Positions 25,267-33,373 of a stretch of DNA of 64,000 nt are shown in pieces. Under the pieces are notes generated by a model that worked only from the letters and a program-made list of their open reading frames with translations, was not told where the DNA came from and made no database searches. Source of the DNA: Diaminobutyricimonas sp. LJ205 (lineage in GTDB: Bacteria > Actinomycetota > Actinomycetes > Actinomycetales > Microbacteriaceae); contig NZ_CP046619.1 of NCBI RefSeq assembly GCF_009755725.1, forward strand, positions 806,001 through 870,000. Direction: 5' to 3'. The position numbers and the translations under genes were made by a program. How positions within the stretch are numbered: the first letter of the stretch is position 1; the number at the start of each line of letters is the position of its first letter.

Positions 25267-26489
25267 CCACTGTACGGGCACGACCCCTCTGGGCTGGGCG
25301 CACGCTCGCGCTCCTCGCCATCGCGCTGCTCGCGCTGAACATGCGCACCGCCGTCACGTCGGTCTCACCGATCGTCGAACAGATCAGCGTCGACATCCCG
25401 CTCGGCTCGGTCGCGCTGGGCGTGCTCGGAATGCTGCCGGCGATCATGTTCGCGCTCGCCGGGCTGTTCAGCCCGGGACTGGCCCGCCGCATCGGGCTGG
25501 AGGCGACCCTCGTGGTCGCTTGTGTGCTGATCGTGGCCGGTTTCCTGGTGCGGGCGGCGGCGACCGAGTATTCGATGTTCCTGGTTTCCAGCGCGGTGGC
25601 GCTCGTCGCAATGGGCATCGGCAATGTGCTGTTGCCGGCGGCGGTCAAGCGCTACTTCCCGGACAGGATCGGCCTGCTCACCTCGGTGTATGTGACTCTG
25701 CTGGCGATCTCGACAACGATTCCGGCGGCGATTTCAGCGCCGGTCGCTGATGCCGCGAGCTGGCGTGTCTCGATGCTGGTCTGGGCGGGCCTGGGCCTGA
25801 CGGCGCTGGTGCCGTGGATGGCGGTGCTCGTGCAGCACCGCCGCAGTCTGGTGGCGACGGCGGCCGAAGAAGCGCCCGAAGTCGAAGTGCCGGGCAAGGA
25901 ACTGCTCGCGCGGCTGCTGCGCTCACGCACCGCCTGGGCGCTTGCGATGTCCATGGGGACCTCCTCACTGAGCGCGTACACGATGTTCGCCTGGCTGCCG
26001 CCGATGCTCACCGACTGGGCTGGTCTGTCCCAGGGAGCCGCCGGGGCGTTGCTGTCGGTCTACGCATTGGTCGGATTGCCGCTCGGGCTGCTGTTCCCAT
26101 TCCTCACCCAGCGGGCGAAGAACGGCGCCTGGCTGGTGCTGATCGGAGCGGCGCAACTCGCGATCAGCTACACCGGCCTGTTGCTGGTCCCGGCGCTCGC
26201 CCCGCTCTGGGTGGTGCTCGCCGGCGGCCCGATTCTGTTCCCCGTCACGCTGACGCTGATCAACCTGCGCACCCGAGACCATGTCGTCACCGCTGCGACC
26301 AGCGGATTCGCGCAGGGCATCGGCTACACCGTCGCCGGGCTTGGCCCGCTGCTGTTCGGTGTTCTGTTCGAGGTATCCGGTGATTGGGCGCTGCCGCTGG
26401 TGTTCCTGTTGTGCACCTCGCTTGGTGCGTTCGTCGCGGGCATCCTGCTGCTGAAGAACCGCATGGTCGACGACGAACTGGTGCGCTAG
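25263..26489 (+). CDS. MFS transporter, CynX/NimT-like
   Basis: A 408-residue protein with about twelve transmembrane segments. The N-terminus (LALNMRTAVTSVSPIVEQI) and the GLFSPGLARRIGLEATLVVA loop are characteristic of the CynX/NimT (cyanate/nitroimidazole) subfamily of MFS. No substrate can be assigned. GTG 25263 overlaps the ribF stop (GTGA), so its translation is coupled to ribF. Its TAG stop shares the palindrome CTAG (26486-26489) with the stop of the convergent ROK kinase gene, leaving no space for a terminator between the two. Confidence 0.85.
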   Translation: MTTVRARPLWAGRTLALLAIALLALNMRTAVTSVSPIVEQISVDIPLGSVALGVLGMLPAIMFALAGLFSPGLARRIGLEATLVVACVLIVAGFLVRAAATEYSMFLVSSAVALVAMGIGNVLLPAAVKRYFPDRIGLLTSVYVTLLAISTTIPAAISAPVADAASWRVSMLVWAGLGLTALVPWMAVLVQHRRSLVATAAEEAPEVEVPGKELLARLLRSRTAWALAMSMGTSSLSAYTMFAWLPPMLTDWAGLSQGAAGALLSVYALVGLPLGLLFPFLTQRAKNGAWLVLIGAAQLAISYTGLLLVPALAPLWVVLAGGPILFPVTLTLINLRTRDHVVTAATSGFAQGIGYTVAGLGPLLFGVLFEVSGDWALPLVFLLCTSLGAFVAGILLLKNRMVDDELVR

Positions 26490-27415
26490 AAGCCAGCCAC
26501 TTCGCCCCGGTGCACGAGTGCCGCGGCACCGATCAGCGGCCCCTCATCGGACAGGCCGGACGGCACCACCCGCACCTTGGTGACGAAACCGAACTCGGCG
26601 CGTTCGGCGATGGTGTCGTTGATGATCTGGAACAGGTCGGGACTCACCCGCGCGAACCCACCGCCGATCGCGACCAATTCCAGGTCGGTGAGCGAGGTGG
26701 CCGAGCCGATGGCCTGACCGAGCGCGCGCCCGGCGCGGGCCACTGCCTGCACAGCGATTTTCTCGCCGCGGGCGTAATCCGCGGCGAGGTCTTCGCCGGT
26801 GCTGCCGCGCCATCCGTGCTTCTGCGCCCAGGCCACCGTCTTCGGGCCGGACGCGATCGCCTCGACACAGCCGACGCCGCCGCAGGCGCAGCGGTCGTCG
26901 AAGCCTCCGACACCGACGTGGCCGATGTGTCCGGCGTTGCCGGTCGGTCCGGGAACCGTGTGCCCGCCGAGGATCAGCCCGCCGCCGATCCCGGTGGAGA
27001 CGATCATGCCCATCAGGTTGTCGATGCCTCGCCCGGCGCCGATCCAGTGCTCAGCCAGCGTGATGCAGAGGCCGTCCATGGCCAGCCGCACCGGCAGCCC
27101 GGGCACCAGTGCCTCCAATTGCGCGCGCAACGGGTAGTCGCGCCAGGCGGGAACGTTCAGCGGGCTGACCCGGCCGGACTCGACGACGATCGGTCCGGCG
27201 GAGCCGATGCCGACACCGATCAGCCGATCCCCGGTCGGCAGGCCGCCGAGCGCATCGCTGGCGACCGCGCGCACCGCCTCGGCGAGCTGATCGGACCGGG
27301 ACCGCGCCCCGGTCGGCTGCCGCGACCGGCTGCCCTCGAGCACCACCCCGTGCTCATCGACCAGGGCGGCCTCGACCTTGGTTCCTCCGAAGTCGACCGC
27401 GAGCACGAACACCAT
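26486..27415 (-). CDS. ROK family sugar kinase (glucokinase-like)
   Basis: 309 residues. The N-terminal phosphate loop is LAVDFGGTKVEAALVDE, the second phosphate loop is GMIVSTGIGGGLILGG, and the zinc-binding ROK signature is CACGGVGCVEAIASG (about residues 170-184). GNAGHIGHVGVG carries the His and the catalytic Asp is in RLAMDGLC. The lack of an N-terminal helix-turn-helix makes this a kinase and not a NagC-type repressor. The substrate is a hexose or amino sugar, not further defined. Leaderless start at ATG 27415 behind TACGCT. It diverges from the deoxyribose operon, so a link to that pathway, for example a ribo- or deoxyribokinase role, is possible but unproven. Confidence 0.87.
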   Translation of the reverse strand: MVFVLAVDFGGTKVEAALVDEHGVVLEGSRSRQPTGARSRSDQLAEAVRAVASDALGGLPTGDRLIGVGIGSAGPIVVESGRVSPLNVPAWRDYPLRAQLEALVPGLPVRLAMDGLCITLAEHWIGAGRGIDNLMGMIVSTGIGGGLILGGHTVPGPTGNAGHIGHVGVGGFDDRCACGGVGCVEAIASGPKTVAWAQKHGWRGSTGEDLAADYARGEKIAVQAVARAGRALGQAIGSATSLTDLELVAIGGGFARVSPDLFQIINDTIAERAEFGFVTKVRVVPSGLSDEGPLIGAAALVHRGEVAGF

Positions 27416-27421
27416 GCGCAC

Positions 27422-27427
27422 AGCGTA
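27422..27427 (-). promoter_or_regulatory. -10 element of the ROK kinase gene (leaderless)
   Basis: TACGCT on the minus strand, 7 nt before ATG 27415. Confidence 0.5.
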
Positions 27428-27617
27428 CGACGGCGGTGTGCCCATCCTCAGCCGCACCCCTGCCGCGTTCCGCAGGACTTTCGGGCGACGCGCCGTGAAG
27501 CCACTGCGCTGCGGCGGCGTGTCCCCTTGAACATCCTGCGGAATGCAGGAGCACCCCCGGCAAACGAATCTGGATGTGCAACCGGATGCGCGAATGTGCA
27601 CACGCACACGCATCCGC

Positions 27618-27631
27618 TGCTCATATGAGCA
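27618..27631. promoter_or_regulatory. Perfect palindrome upstream of the SorC/DeoR-type regulator gene
   Basis: TGCTCATATGAGCA, a 14-bp perfect palindrome about 29 bp before a TACGCT -10 (27660-27665) and 57 bp before the regulator's ATG. It is a natural candidate for its own operator. Confidence 0.45.
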
Positions 27632-27687
27632 ATCCGACCAACGGATGCTGGAGCCGGCGTACGCTTGAGCACGGAAGGAGGCGACCC

Positions 27688-28620
27688 ATGTCTGATGACA
27701 CCCTGACGACCGTGCGGGTCGCCGAGCTCTACTACGAAGAAGGCAAGACCCAGGACGAGATCGGCGCATTGGTCGGCATCACCCGCTGGAAGGTCGGCCG
27801 ACTGCTCGCGCAGGCGCGTGACACCGGCATCGTCCGCATCGAGATCGTGCACCCGCGCGCACGTCGCCTCGCGATCGAACGCCAGCTGCGGGAGCGGTTC
27901 GGCCTCGCCGACGCCATCGTGGTCCCCGCGGTCGCCGACGACGAGGCGCGCGAGCGAGTCGCCCAGGCCGCTGCCGATTACCTCGTCGCCCTGCGCCCGG
28001 TGCCGCGCGTGCTCGGCATCAGCTGGGGACGCACCCTCGATGATGTGGCCAGGCACCTGCCCGACGGCTGGGCACGCGGCGTGGCCGTGGTGCAGATCAA
28101 CGGCGGCGTCTCACTGAACAAGCGCGCAGGCACCGCCGCCGACACCGCCACGCTGATCGCCCGCAAGGCCGGGGGCCAGGCGACCTTGCTGCCAAGCCCG
28201 GCCATCCTCGAACGAGAGGAAACCAAGCGGGCGATCGAAGCCGATCGCACCGTCGCCGGCGTCCTCGACCAGGCAACAACGGCATCCGTCTACCTGTACA
28301 GCGCCGGCGTCGCCGACGACACCAGCGTGCTCGTCGACAGCGGTTACCTGACCCCGGACGATGTCACCGAACTGGTGCGCAAGGGTGCGGTCGGCGATGT
28401 CGTCGGCCGGTACATCGACGCCAACGGCAACATCGTCGACCCGGGCCTCGATGAGCGTACGGTGGGACTGGGACTCGACCGACTACGGCAGGCAGGCACC
28501 GCTGTGCTCGCCATCGCCGGATCCGCGAAGCATCACGTCGCCAGGGCGGTGGTCGCGAACGGGCTGTGCTCGGTCGTCGTCACCGACGAGGCGACCGCGT
28601 CCGCCCTATTGGAGGAATGA
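27688..28620 (+). CDS. SorC/DeoR-family transcriptional regulator of the deoxyribose operon
   Basis: 310 residues. The N-terminal HTH is ELYYEEGKTQDEIGALVGITRWKVGRLLAQARDTGIV (written here in parts: recognition helix near TRWKVGRLL). A sugar-phosphate-binding SorC domain follows, with VLGISWGRTLDDVARHLP, VQINGGV and AIAGSAKHHVARAVVANGL. Proteins of this type (B. subtilis DeoR) repress deoxyribonucleoside catabolic operons and respond to deoxyribose-5-phosphate. ATG 27688 has a strong SD (GGAAGGAGG). The stop overlaps an ATG, and the aldolase gene deoC follows with its own SD 3 nt later, so autoregulation of the operon is likely. Confidence 0.87.
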   Translation: MSDDTLTTVRVAELYYEEGKTQDEIGALVGITRWKVGRLLAQARDTGIVRIEIVHPRARRLAIERQLRERFGLADAIVVPAVADDEARERVAQAAADYLVALRPVPRVLGISWGRTLDDVARHLPDGWARGVAVVQINGGVSLNKRAGTAADTATLIARKAGGQATLLPSPAILEREETKRAIEADRTVAGVLDQATTASVYLYSAGVADDTSVLVDSGYLTPDDVTELVRKGAVGDVVGRYIDANGNIVDPGLDERTVGLGLDRLRQAGTAVLAIAGSAKHHVARAVVANGLCSVVVTDEATASALLEE

Positions 28621-28622
28621 CC

Positions 28623-29633
28623 ATGACACTCGAACATCCCATCGCGCTGGCGCCCGCCGAGCGCGCCGTGCAGCTGATCGGCTCGGATCTCACCGAGAAG
28701 AGCCTCAAGCTGCACCTCGAGGGACTGTCCCGCGTCGACGCCGTCGGCCTTGAACAGCGCGCCGCCGGCCTCGGCACCCGCTCGATCAAGACCACGTCGA
28801 AGAAGTGGGCGATCGACAAGATCATCGAACTGATCGACCTGACCACCCTTGAGGGCGCTGACACCCCGGGCAAGGTGCGCTCGCTGGTCGCGAAGGCGAT
28901 CACTCCGGATGCCTCCGACCCGAGCACCCCGCGGGTCGCGGCCGTCTGTGTCTACGGCGACATGGTGCCCTATGCCGTCGAGGCGCTCGGCTCCGCCAAG
29001 GGCCTGGACAACGGCGGCATCAACGTGGCCGCGGTCGCGACGGCGTTCCCCAGTGGTCGCGCCTCGCGCGCCGTGAAGCTCGCCGACACCGCCGACGCGG
29101 TTGCCGCCGGTGCCGACGAGATCGACATGGTGATCGACCGCGGTGCGTTCCTGAGCGGACGCTACGGACTCGTCTTCGACGAGATCGTCGCCGTCAAGGA
29201 AGCCTGCCGCCGTCCCGACGGCACCTACGCCCACCTCAAGGTCATCCTCGAGACCGGCGAACTGAACACCTACGACAACGTGCGCCGTGCCTCCTGGCTG
29301 GCGATCCTCGCCGGTGGCGACTTCATCAAGACCTCGACCGGCAAGGTGTCGCCCGCGGCGACCCTACCGGTGACCCTGCTGATGCTCGAGGTCGTGCGCG
29401 ACTGGTACCGGCTCACCGGTGAGAAGATCGGCGTCAAGCCGGCCGGCGGCATCCGCACCTCCAAGGACGCCATCAAGTACCTCGTCACCGTCGCCGAGAC
29501 GGTCGGCGAACAGTGGCTGAACCCGCACCTGTTCCGCTTCGGCGCATCCAGTCTGCTGAACGACGTGCTGCTGCAGCGCCAGAAGATGACCACCGGCCAC
29601 TACAGCGGCCCCGACTACGTGACGATCGATTAG
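28623..29633 (+). CDS. deoC: Deoxyribose-phosphate aldolase
   Basis: Splits 2-deoxyribose-5-phosphate into glyceraldehyde-3-phosphate and acetaldehyde. At 336 residues it is longer than E. coli DeoC (259), with an N-terminal extension of about 70 residues common in actinobacterial and eukaryotic-like forms. Visible motifs: ELIDLTTLEGADT at the barrel start, AAVCVYGDMVP, EIDMVIDRGAFLSG (catalytic Asp), GGDFIKTSTGKVSPAAT (Schiff-base Lys in FIKTSTGK) and VKPAGGIRTSKDA (proton-relay Lys). ATG 28623 is 7 nt after GGAGG; an ATG at 28617 is too close to the SD. The acetaldehyde product fits the aldehyde dehydrogenase encoded next. Confidence 0.95.
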   Translation: MTLEHPIALAPAERAVQLIGSDLTEKSLKLHLEGLSRVDAVGLEQRAAGLGTRSIKTTSKKWAIDKIIELIDLTTLEGADTPGKVRSLVAKAITPDASDPSTPRVAAVCVYGDMVPYAVEALGSAKGLDNGGINVAAVATAFPSGRASRAVKLADTADAVAAGADEIDMVIDRGAFLSGRYGLVFDEIVAVKEACRRPDGTYAHLKVILETGELNTYDNVRRASWLAILAGGDFIKTSTGKVSPAATLPVTLLMLEVVRDWYRLTGEKIGVKPAGGIRTSKDAIKYLVTVAETVGEQWLNPHLFRFGASSLLNDVLLQRQKMTTGHYSGPDYVTID

Positions 29634-29640
29634 GACCCTC

Positions 29641-31179
29641 ATGAACTTCCTCGAATACGCCCCGGCTCCCGAGTCGCCGGCGATCCTCAATCTGCGTCCC
29701 AGCTACGGCCTGTTCATCGACGGCGAGTTCGTCGACGGCCACGGCGAGGGCTTCACCACGATCTCGCCGGCCACCGAGCAGAAGATCGCGGAGATCGCGA
29801 ACGCCAACGCGCACGACGTCGACCTGGCCGTCGCCGCCGCCCGCCGCGCTCACGACCGCACCTGGTCGAAGATGAGCGGCGCCGACCGGAGCAAGTACCT
29901 GTTCCGGATCGCTCGCCTGGTGCAGGAACGCGCCCGCGAGCTCGCGGTCGCCGAGAGCCTGGACAACGGCAAGCCGATCAAGGAGAGTCGCGACAGCGAC
30001 ATCCCGCTGGTCGCAGCCTGGTTCTTCTACTACGCCGGCTGGGCCGACAAGCTCGACCACGCCGGCCTCGGCGCCAACCCCCGCGCGCTCGGTGTCGCCG
30101 CCCAGGTGATCCCGTGGAACTTCCCGCTGCTGATGCTCGCCTGGAAGATCGCCCCGGCGCTCGCCGCAGGCAACACCGTCGTGCTGAAGCCCGCCGAGAC
30201 CACGCCGCTGTCGGCGCTGCTGTTCGCCGAGATCCTGCAGCAGGCCGACCTGCCGCCGGGTGTCGTGAACATCATCACCGGCGCCGGTGACACCGGGGAG
30301 GCTCTGGTCAATCATTCGGATGTCGACAAGGTCGCCTTCACCGGTTCCACCGCCGTCGGCCGGTCGATCGCTCGCTCCACGGCCGGCACCGGCAAGAAGC
30401 TCACCCTCGAGCTCGGCGGCAAGGCCGCGAACATCGTCTTCGACGACGCGCCCATCGACCAGGCCATCGAGGGCATCGTCAACGGCATCTTCTTCAACCA
30501 GGGCCACGTCTGCTGCGCAGGCAGCCGCCTGCTGGTGCAGGAGAACATCCACGACGAGGTCATCGACCGGTTGAAGTACCGGTTGTCGACGCTGCGCCTG
30601 GGTGACCCGCTCGACAAGAACACCGACATCGGTGCGGTCAACTCCAAGGAGCAGCTGGAGCGCATCCGCACGCTGTCCGACATCGGCGAGCAGGAGGGCG
30701 CCGACCGCTGGACCGCCGACTGCGTCATTCCCGAGAACGGCTTCTGGTTCGCCCCGACGATCTTCACGAATGTGTCGACCAGCCACCGGATCGCCCGGGA
30801 CGAGATCTTCGGACCGGTGCTCTCCGTGCTGACCTTCCGCACCCCGGATGAGGCAGTGAAGAAGGCGAACAACACCCCGTACGGTCTGTCCGCCGGCATC
30901 TGGAGCGACAAGGGATCGAAGATCCTCGCCGTCGCCGACAAGCTGCGCGCCGGTGTGGTCTGGGCGAACACCTTCAACCGGTTCGACCCGTCCAGCCCGT
31001 TCGGCGGGTACAAGGAGTCCGGCTACGGCCGTGAGGGTGGCCGGCATGGCCTGGCGGCCTACCTGCAGTCCGGGGCATCCGCCGGCCGGCCCCGTATCAG
31101 CGCCGCTCCCTCGACACCGCTTGTCGAAGCAAAGCCCGCCGCGGCACCCAAGAAGTCGACCAAGAAGGAGGCCAAGTGA
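29641..31179 (+). CDS. Aldehyde dehydrogenase
   Basis: NAD(P)-dependent aldehyde dehydrogenase of 512 residues, complete. Visible motifs: VIPWNFPLLMLAWKIAPALA, KPAETTPLSALL (cofactor Lys), FTGSTAVGRSI, TLELGGKAANIV (general-base Glu), FFNQGHVCCAGSRLLVQE (catalytic Cys) and the C-terminal PFGGYKESGYGREGG. After about residue 480 there is an Ala/Lys/Pro-rich tail ending in KKSTKKEAK, unusual for the family. Between deoC and an ALDH-like gene, it probably oxidises the acetaldehyde released by DeoC; this is inference from context. Its TGA overlaps the next start. Confidence 0.93.
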   Translation: MNFLEYAPAPESPAILNLRPSYGLFIDGEFVDGHGEGFTTISPATEQKIAEIANANAHDVDLAVAAARRAHDRTWSKMSGADRSKYLFRIARLVQERARELAVAESLDNGKPIKESRDSDIPLVAAWFFYYAGWADKLDHAGLGANPRALGVAAQVIPWNFPLLMLAWKIAPALAAGNTVVLKPAETTPLSALLFAEILQQADLPPGVVNIITGAGDTGEALVNHSDVDKVAFTGSTAVGRSIARSTAGTGKKLTLELGGKAANIVFDDAPIDQAIEGIVNGIFFNQGHVCCAGSRLLVQENIHDEVIDRLKYRLSTLRLGDPLDKNTDIGAVNSKEQLERIRTLSDIGEQEGADRWTADCVIPENGFWFAPTIFTNVSTSHRIARDEIFGPVLSVLTFRTPDEAVKKANNTPYGLSAGIWSDKGSKILAVADKLRAGVVWANTFNRFDPSSPFGGYKESGYGREGGRHGLAAYLQSGASAGRPRISAAPSTPLVEAKPAAAPKKSTKKEAK

Positions 31180-32042
31180 TGACGCGCCTGACCATCCCCA
31201 AGACGTACAAGCTGTACATCGGCGGCAAGTTCCCGCGCAGCGAATCCGGCCGCACCTACGAGGTCGCGACGCGCAAGGGCGACTTCCTCGCCAACGCCGC
31301 GAAGGCCAGCCGCAAGGATGCCCGCGACGCGGTGCTCGCCGCACGCGGTGCCCTCAGTGGCTGGGCCGGCGCGACCGGTTACAACCGCGGCCAGGTGCTC
31401 TACCGGATCGCCGAGTTGCTCGAGGGGCGGCGGGCGCAGTTCGTCGACGAGATCGCGTCAGCTGAAGGTGTGAGTCCCGCTGCCGCGGCGCAGCAGGTGG
31501 ATGCCGCGATCGACCTCTGGGTCTGGTACGCCGGCTGGGCCGACAAGTACGTGCAGGTCGCCGGCAACGGCAACCCGGTCGCCGGTCCCTACTTCAACCT
31601 GTCCACCCCGGAGCCGACCGGCGTGGTCGCCGTCATCGCACCGCAGGAACCGACCGGCGACAGCCTGCTCGGCCTGGTCGCGGTGCTCGCACCCGTCCTG
31701 GTCGCAGGCAACACCGCGGTGGTCGTCGCCAACGAGAAGGCGCCGCTGTCGGCGATCAGCCTGTCCGAGGTGCTCGCGACCAGCGACGTGCCCGGGGGAG
31801 TGGTCAACCTGCTCACCGGCTCGCCCGCCGAAATCGCCCCGTGGCTCGCGGCGCACGCCGACGTGAACGCGCTGGATCTGACCGGTGCCGGCGCGCTCGA
31901 CTGGATTGACCTGCAGATCGCCGCAGCGGACACACTCAAGCGCGTGCTCACCCCGGAGCCGGGGATCCCGGCCGCCTCGCTCGAGCGGATCACCGCGTTC
32001 ACCGAGACGAAGACGGTCTGGCACACCAAGTCGATGCTGTAA
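31179..32042 (+). CDS. ALDH-superfamily protein lacking the catalytic domain
   Basis: 287 residues, clearly ALDH-like over the N-terminal half (TYKLYIGGKFPRSESGRTY, DLWVWYAGWADKYVQV, GVVAVIAPQEPTGDSLLGLV, PLSAISLSEVLATSDVPGGVV). It then breaks off after the cofactor-binding region. No LELGGK motif and no catalytic Cys segment exist in this frame, and the region that would hold them (LDLTGAGALDWIDLQIA to the end) is short and divergent. There is no frameshift remnant downstream. It is co-translated with the preceding ALDH (ATG within TGATG, SD AAGGAG at 31165). It may be a structural or regulatory partner of the full ALDH. Decay of a duplicate is the alternative, though codon use remains normal. 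Confidence 0.8.
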   Translation: MTRLTIPKTYKLYIGGKFPRSESGRTYEVATRKGDFLANAAKASRKDARDAVLAARGALSGWAGATGYNRGQVLYRIAELLEGRRAQFVDEIASAEGVSPAAAAQQVDAAIDLWVWYAGWADKYVQVAGNGNPVAGPYFNLSTPEPTGVVAVIAPQEPTGDSLLGLVAVLAPVLVAGNTAVVVANEKAPLSAISLSEVLATSDVPGGVVNLLTGSPAEIAPWLAAHADVNALDLTGAGALDWIDLQIAAADTLKRVLTPEPGIPAASLERITAFTETKTVWHTKSML

Positions 32043-32098
32043 CACGGTCGATGCTGTAACCCAAGAGCCCGCACGCTCGGGAGGAAAACACGCGCTCG

Positions 32099-32168
32099 CG
32101 CGCTGGAGCTATGGGAATCGCGCCAGCGATTCCGCGACGCCAGCGCCGCCGGAGCCTGCGACGGCGGT
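32099..32168. repeat. Family B repeat, copy 2 (double hairpin)
   Basis: Begins CGCGCTGGAGCT like the copy at 14621. The first stem is one base pair longer than in copy 1 (GGAATCGC/GCGATTCC); the second stem CCGCCG/CGGCGG is the same. A family C-like block (32186-32210) follows. Confidence 0.75.
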
Positions 32169-32185
32169 TCGCCGGTGTGCGGGTC

Positions 32186-32210
32186 GGTGGTTGAGGAGCG
32201 CGCGCAGCAC
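32186..32210. repeat. Family C-like repeat fragment
   Basis: GGTGGTTGAGGAGCGCGC followed by GCAGCAC; it resembles the CTACTCAACCACC side of the element at 21509-21568 in reverse orientation. Confidence 0.4.
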
Positions 32211-32299
32211 GGGCTTGCATAAGTCCGATTTTTGAGGCGAACTCTACCTGAGAGCATCTCCAGTTACCCCCGAAAGGGCGTAGCTATCCTCGTACGGTC

Positions 32300-33208
32300 A
32301 TGAGTCACGCCACCCGAACCCTCTCCGCTGTCCTCATCGCTCTCCTCCTCGCGTTTGGCGCACTGTTCATCTCCGCGCCCCCTGCACACGCCTCGGAGAC
32401 GGGAACGATCCACAGCCTGGTGAACCAGGCCCGCGCCGCTGAAGGTCTCGGCGCACTCAACCGGAATTCCGCCATGGATCAGGTCGCCGCGAACTGGGCG
32501 AACCAGATGGCCGCGAATGGCACCCTGAGCCACAACCCCAACTACTCCGACCAGATCCCCGGCGGCTGGACTCGCTCCGCCGAGAACGTCGCGCAGGGAC
32601 ATCCGACCGGCGCCGCCATGCAGGCGGGTTGGATGAACTCGTCCGGTCACCGCGCGAACATCCTGGGCGACTACACCGACGTCGGCATCGCCTTCATCAA
32701 CGCCGGAGGCACCACCTGGGGTGTCCAGGTCTTCGGCAAGTACGGCGCTTCAGCTGCAGCCCCGGCGCCGGCCCCGGCCCCCGAGCAGGCAGCCAAGCCT
32801 GCTCCGGATGCCGCCGCTAACGCCGCGGCGGAAGAAGCCGCCAAGGCCGCCGCAGCCGAGAAGGCCGCCGCCGAAGCCGCTGCAGCAGAAGCCGCCGCGG
32901 CTGAGCAGGCCGCCGCTGAGGCAGCCGCCGCAGAAGCCGCCGCAGCCGAGCAGAAGAGCGCCGCCGTCGCCGAGGCGATCGCGAACCCGCACTCCACCGA
33001 GAACAACAACGCGAAGCGCGACGCCAAGCAGAACGCCGACCAGCGCGCCGAGCGCACGGATGCCACCCTGGTCTCCGACAGCCAGGAGCTGAACTGGATG
33101 CCGACCGCGCTTGCTCTCGTTCTTGCCGTGATCGTGCTCGCTGCGTACGCCGCGTTCCCGACCGTGCGTCGCTACCTTGGCGGCCGCCGCCAGCCCAAGC
33201 ACCTGTAG
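32300..33208 (+). CDS. Secreted or anchored CAP-domain (SCP/PR-1-like) protein with Ala/Glu-rich stalk
   Basis: 302 residues. A signal peptide covers 1-30 (LIALLLAFGALFISAPPAHAS). A CAP domain spans about 34-150, with LVNQARAAEGLGALNRNSAM, the Glu/His pair in SAENVAQGHP, SSGHRANILG and GVQVFGKYG, the usual active-cleft elements. An Ala/Pro linker follows, then a long Ala/Glu helix of EAAAAEQAAAEA repeats (about 172-220). A C-terminal transmembrane segment (WMPTALALVLAVIVLAAYAAF) with a basic end closes the protein. This is a surface display layout: an extracellular CAP domain on a rigid helical stalk. Bacterial CAP proteins have no settled activity; some bind lipids or act as proteases. A TATCCT at 32285-32290 may be the -10. 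Confidence 0.88.
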   Translation: MSHATRTLSAVLIALLLAFGALFISAPPAHASETGTIHSLVNQARAAEGLGALNRNSAMDQVAANWANQMAANGTLSHNPNYSDQIPGGWTRSAENVAQGHPTGAAMQAGWMNSSGHRANILGDYTDVGIAFINAGGTTWGVQVFGKYGASAAAPAPAPAPEQAAKPAPDAAANAAAEEAAKAAAAEKAAAEAAAAEAAAAEQAAAEAAAAEAAAAEQKSAAVAEAIANPHSTENNNAKRDAKQNADQRAERTDATLVSDSQELNWMPTALALVLAVIVLAAYAAFPTVRRYLGGRRQPKHL

Positions 33209-33252
33209 GCAGCCCGCCGGCCGAGCCTCCCCCCGACGGTCAAGCCTGCACT

Positions 33253-33296
33253 CCGCTGATCGAGCCTGCCGAGATCTCGGCAGGCTCGATCAGCGG
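33253..33296. repeat. Perfect 44-bp family A palindrome
   Basis: The left half CCGCTGATCGAGCCTGCCGA (plus GA) is the exact reverse complement of the right half. This is the most complete copy in the window. Between the CAP-protein stop and the hydrolase gene it could act as a terminator in either direction. Confidence 0.9.
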
Positions 33297-33373
33297 CAAG
33301 CCGCACGTTCAAGTAGCCCTCGACAATTCACAGGTAGAGGGAATTGAATAGTGGGCGACCCGGGAGGATCAAC

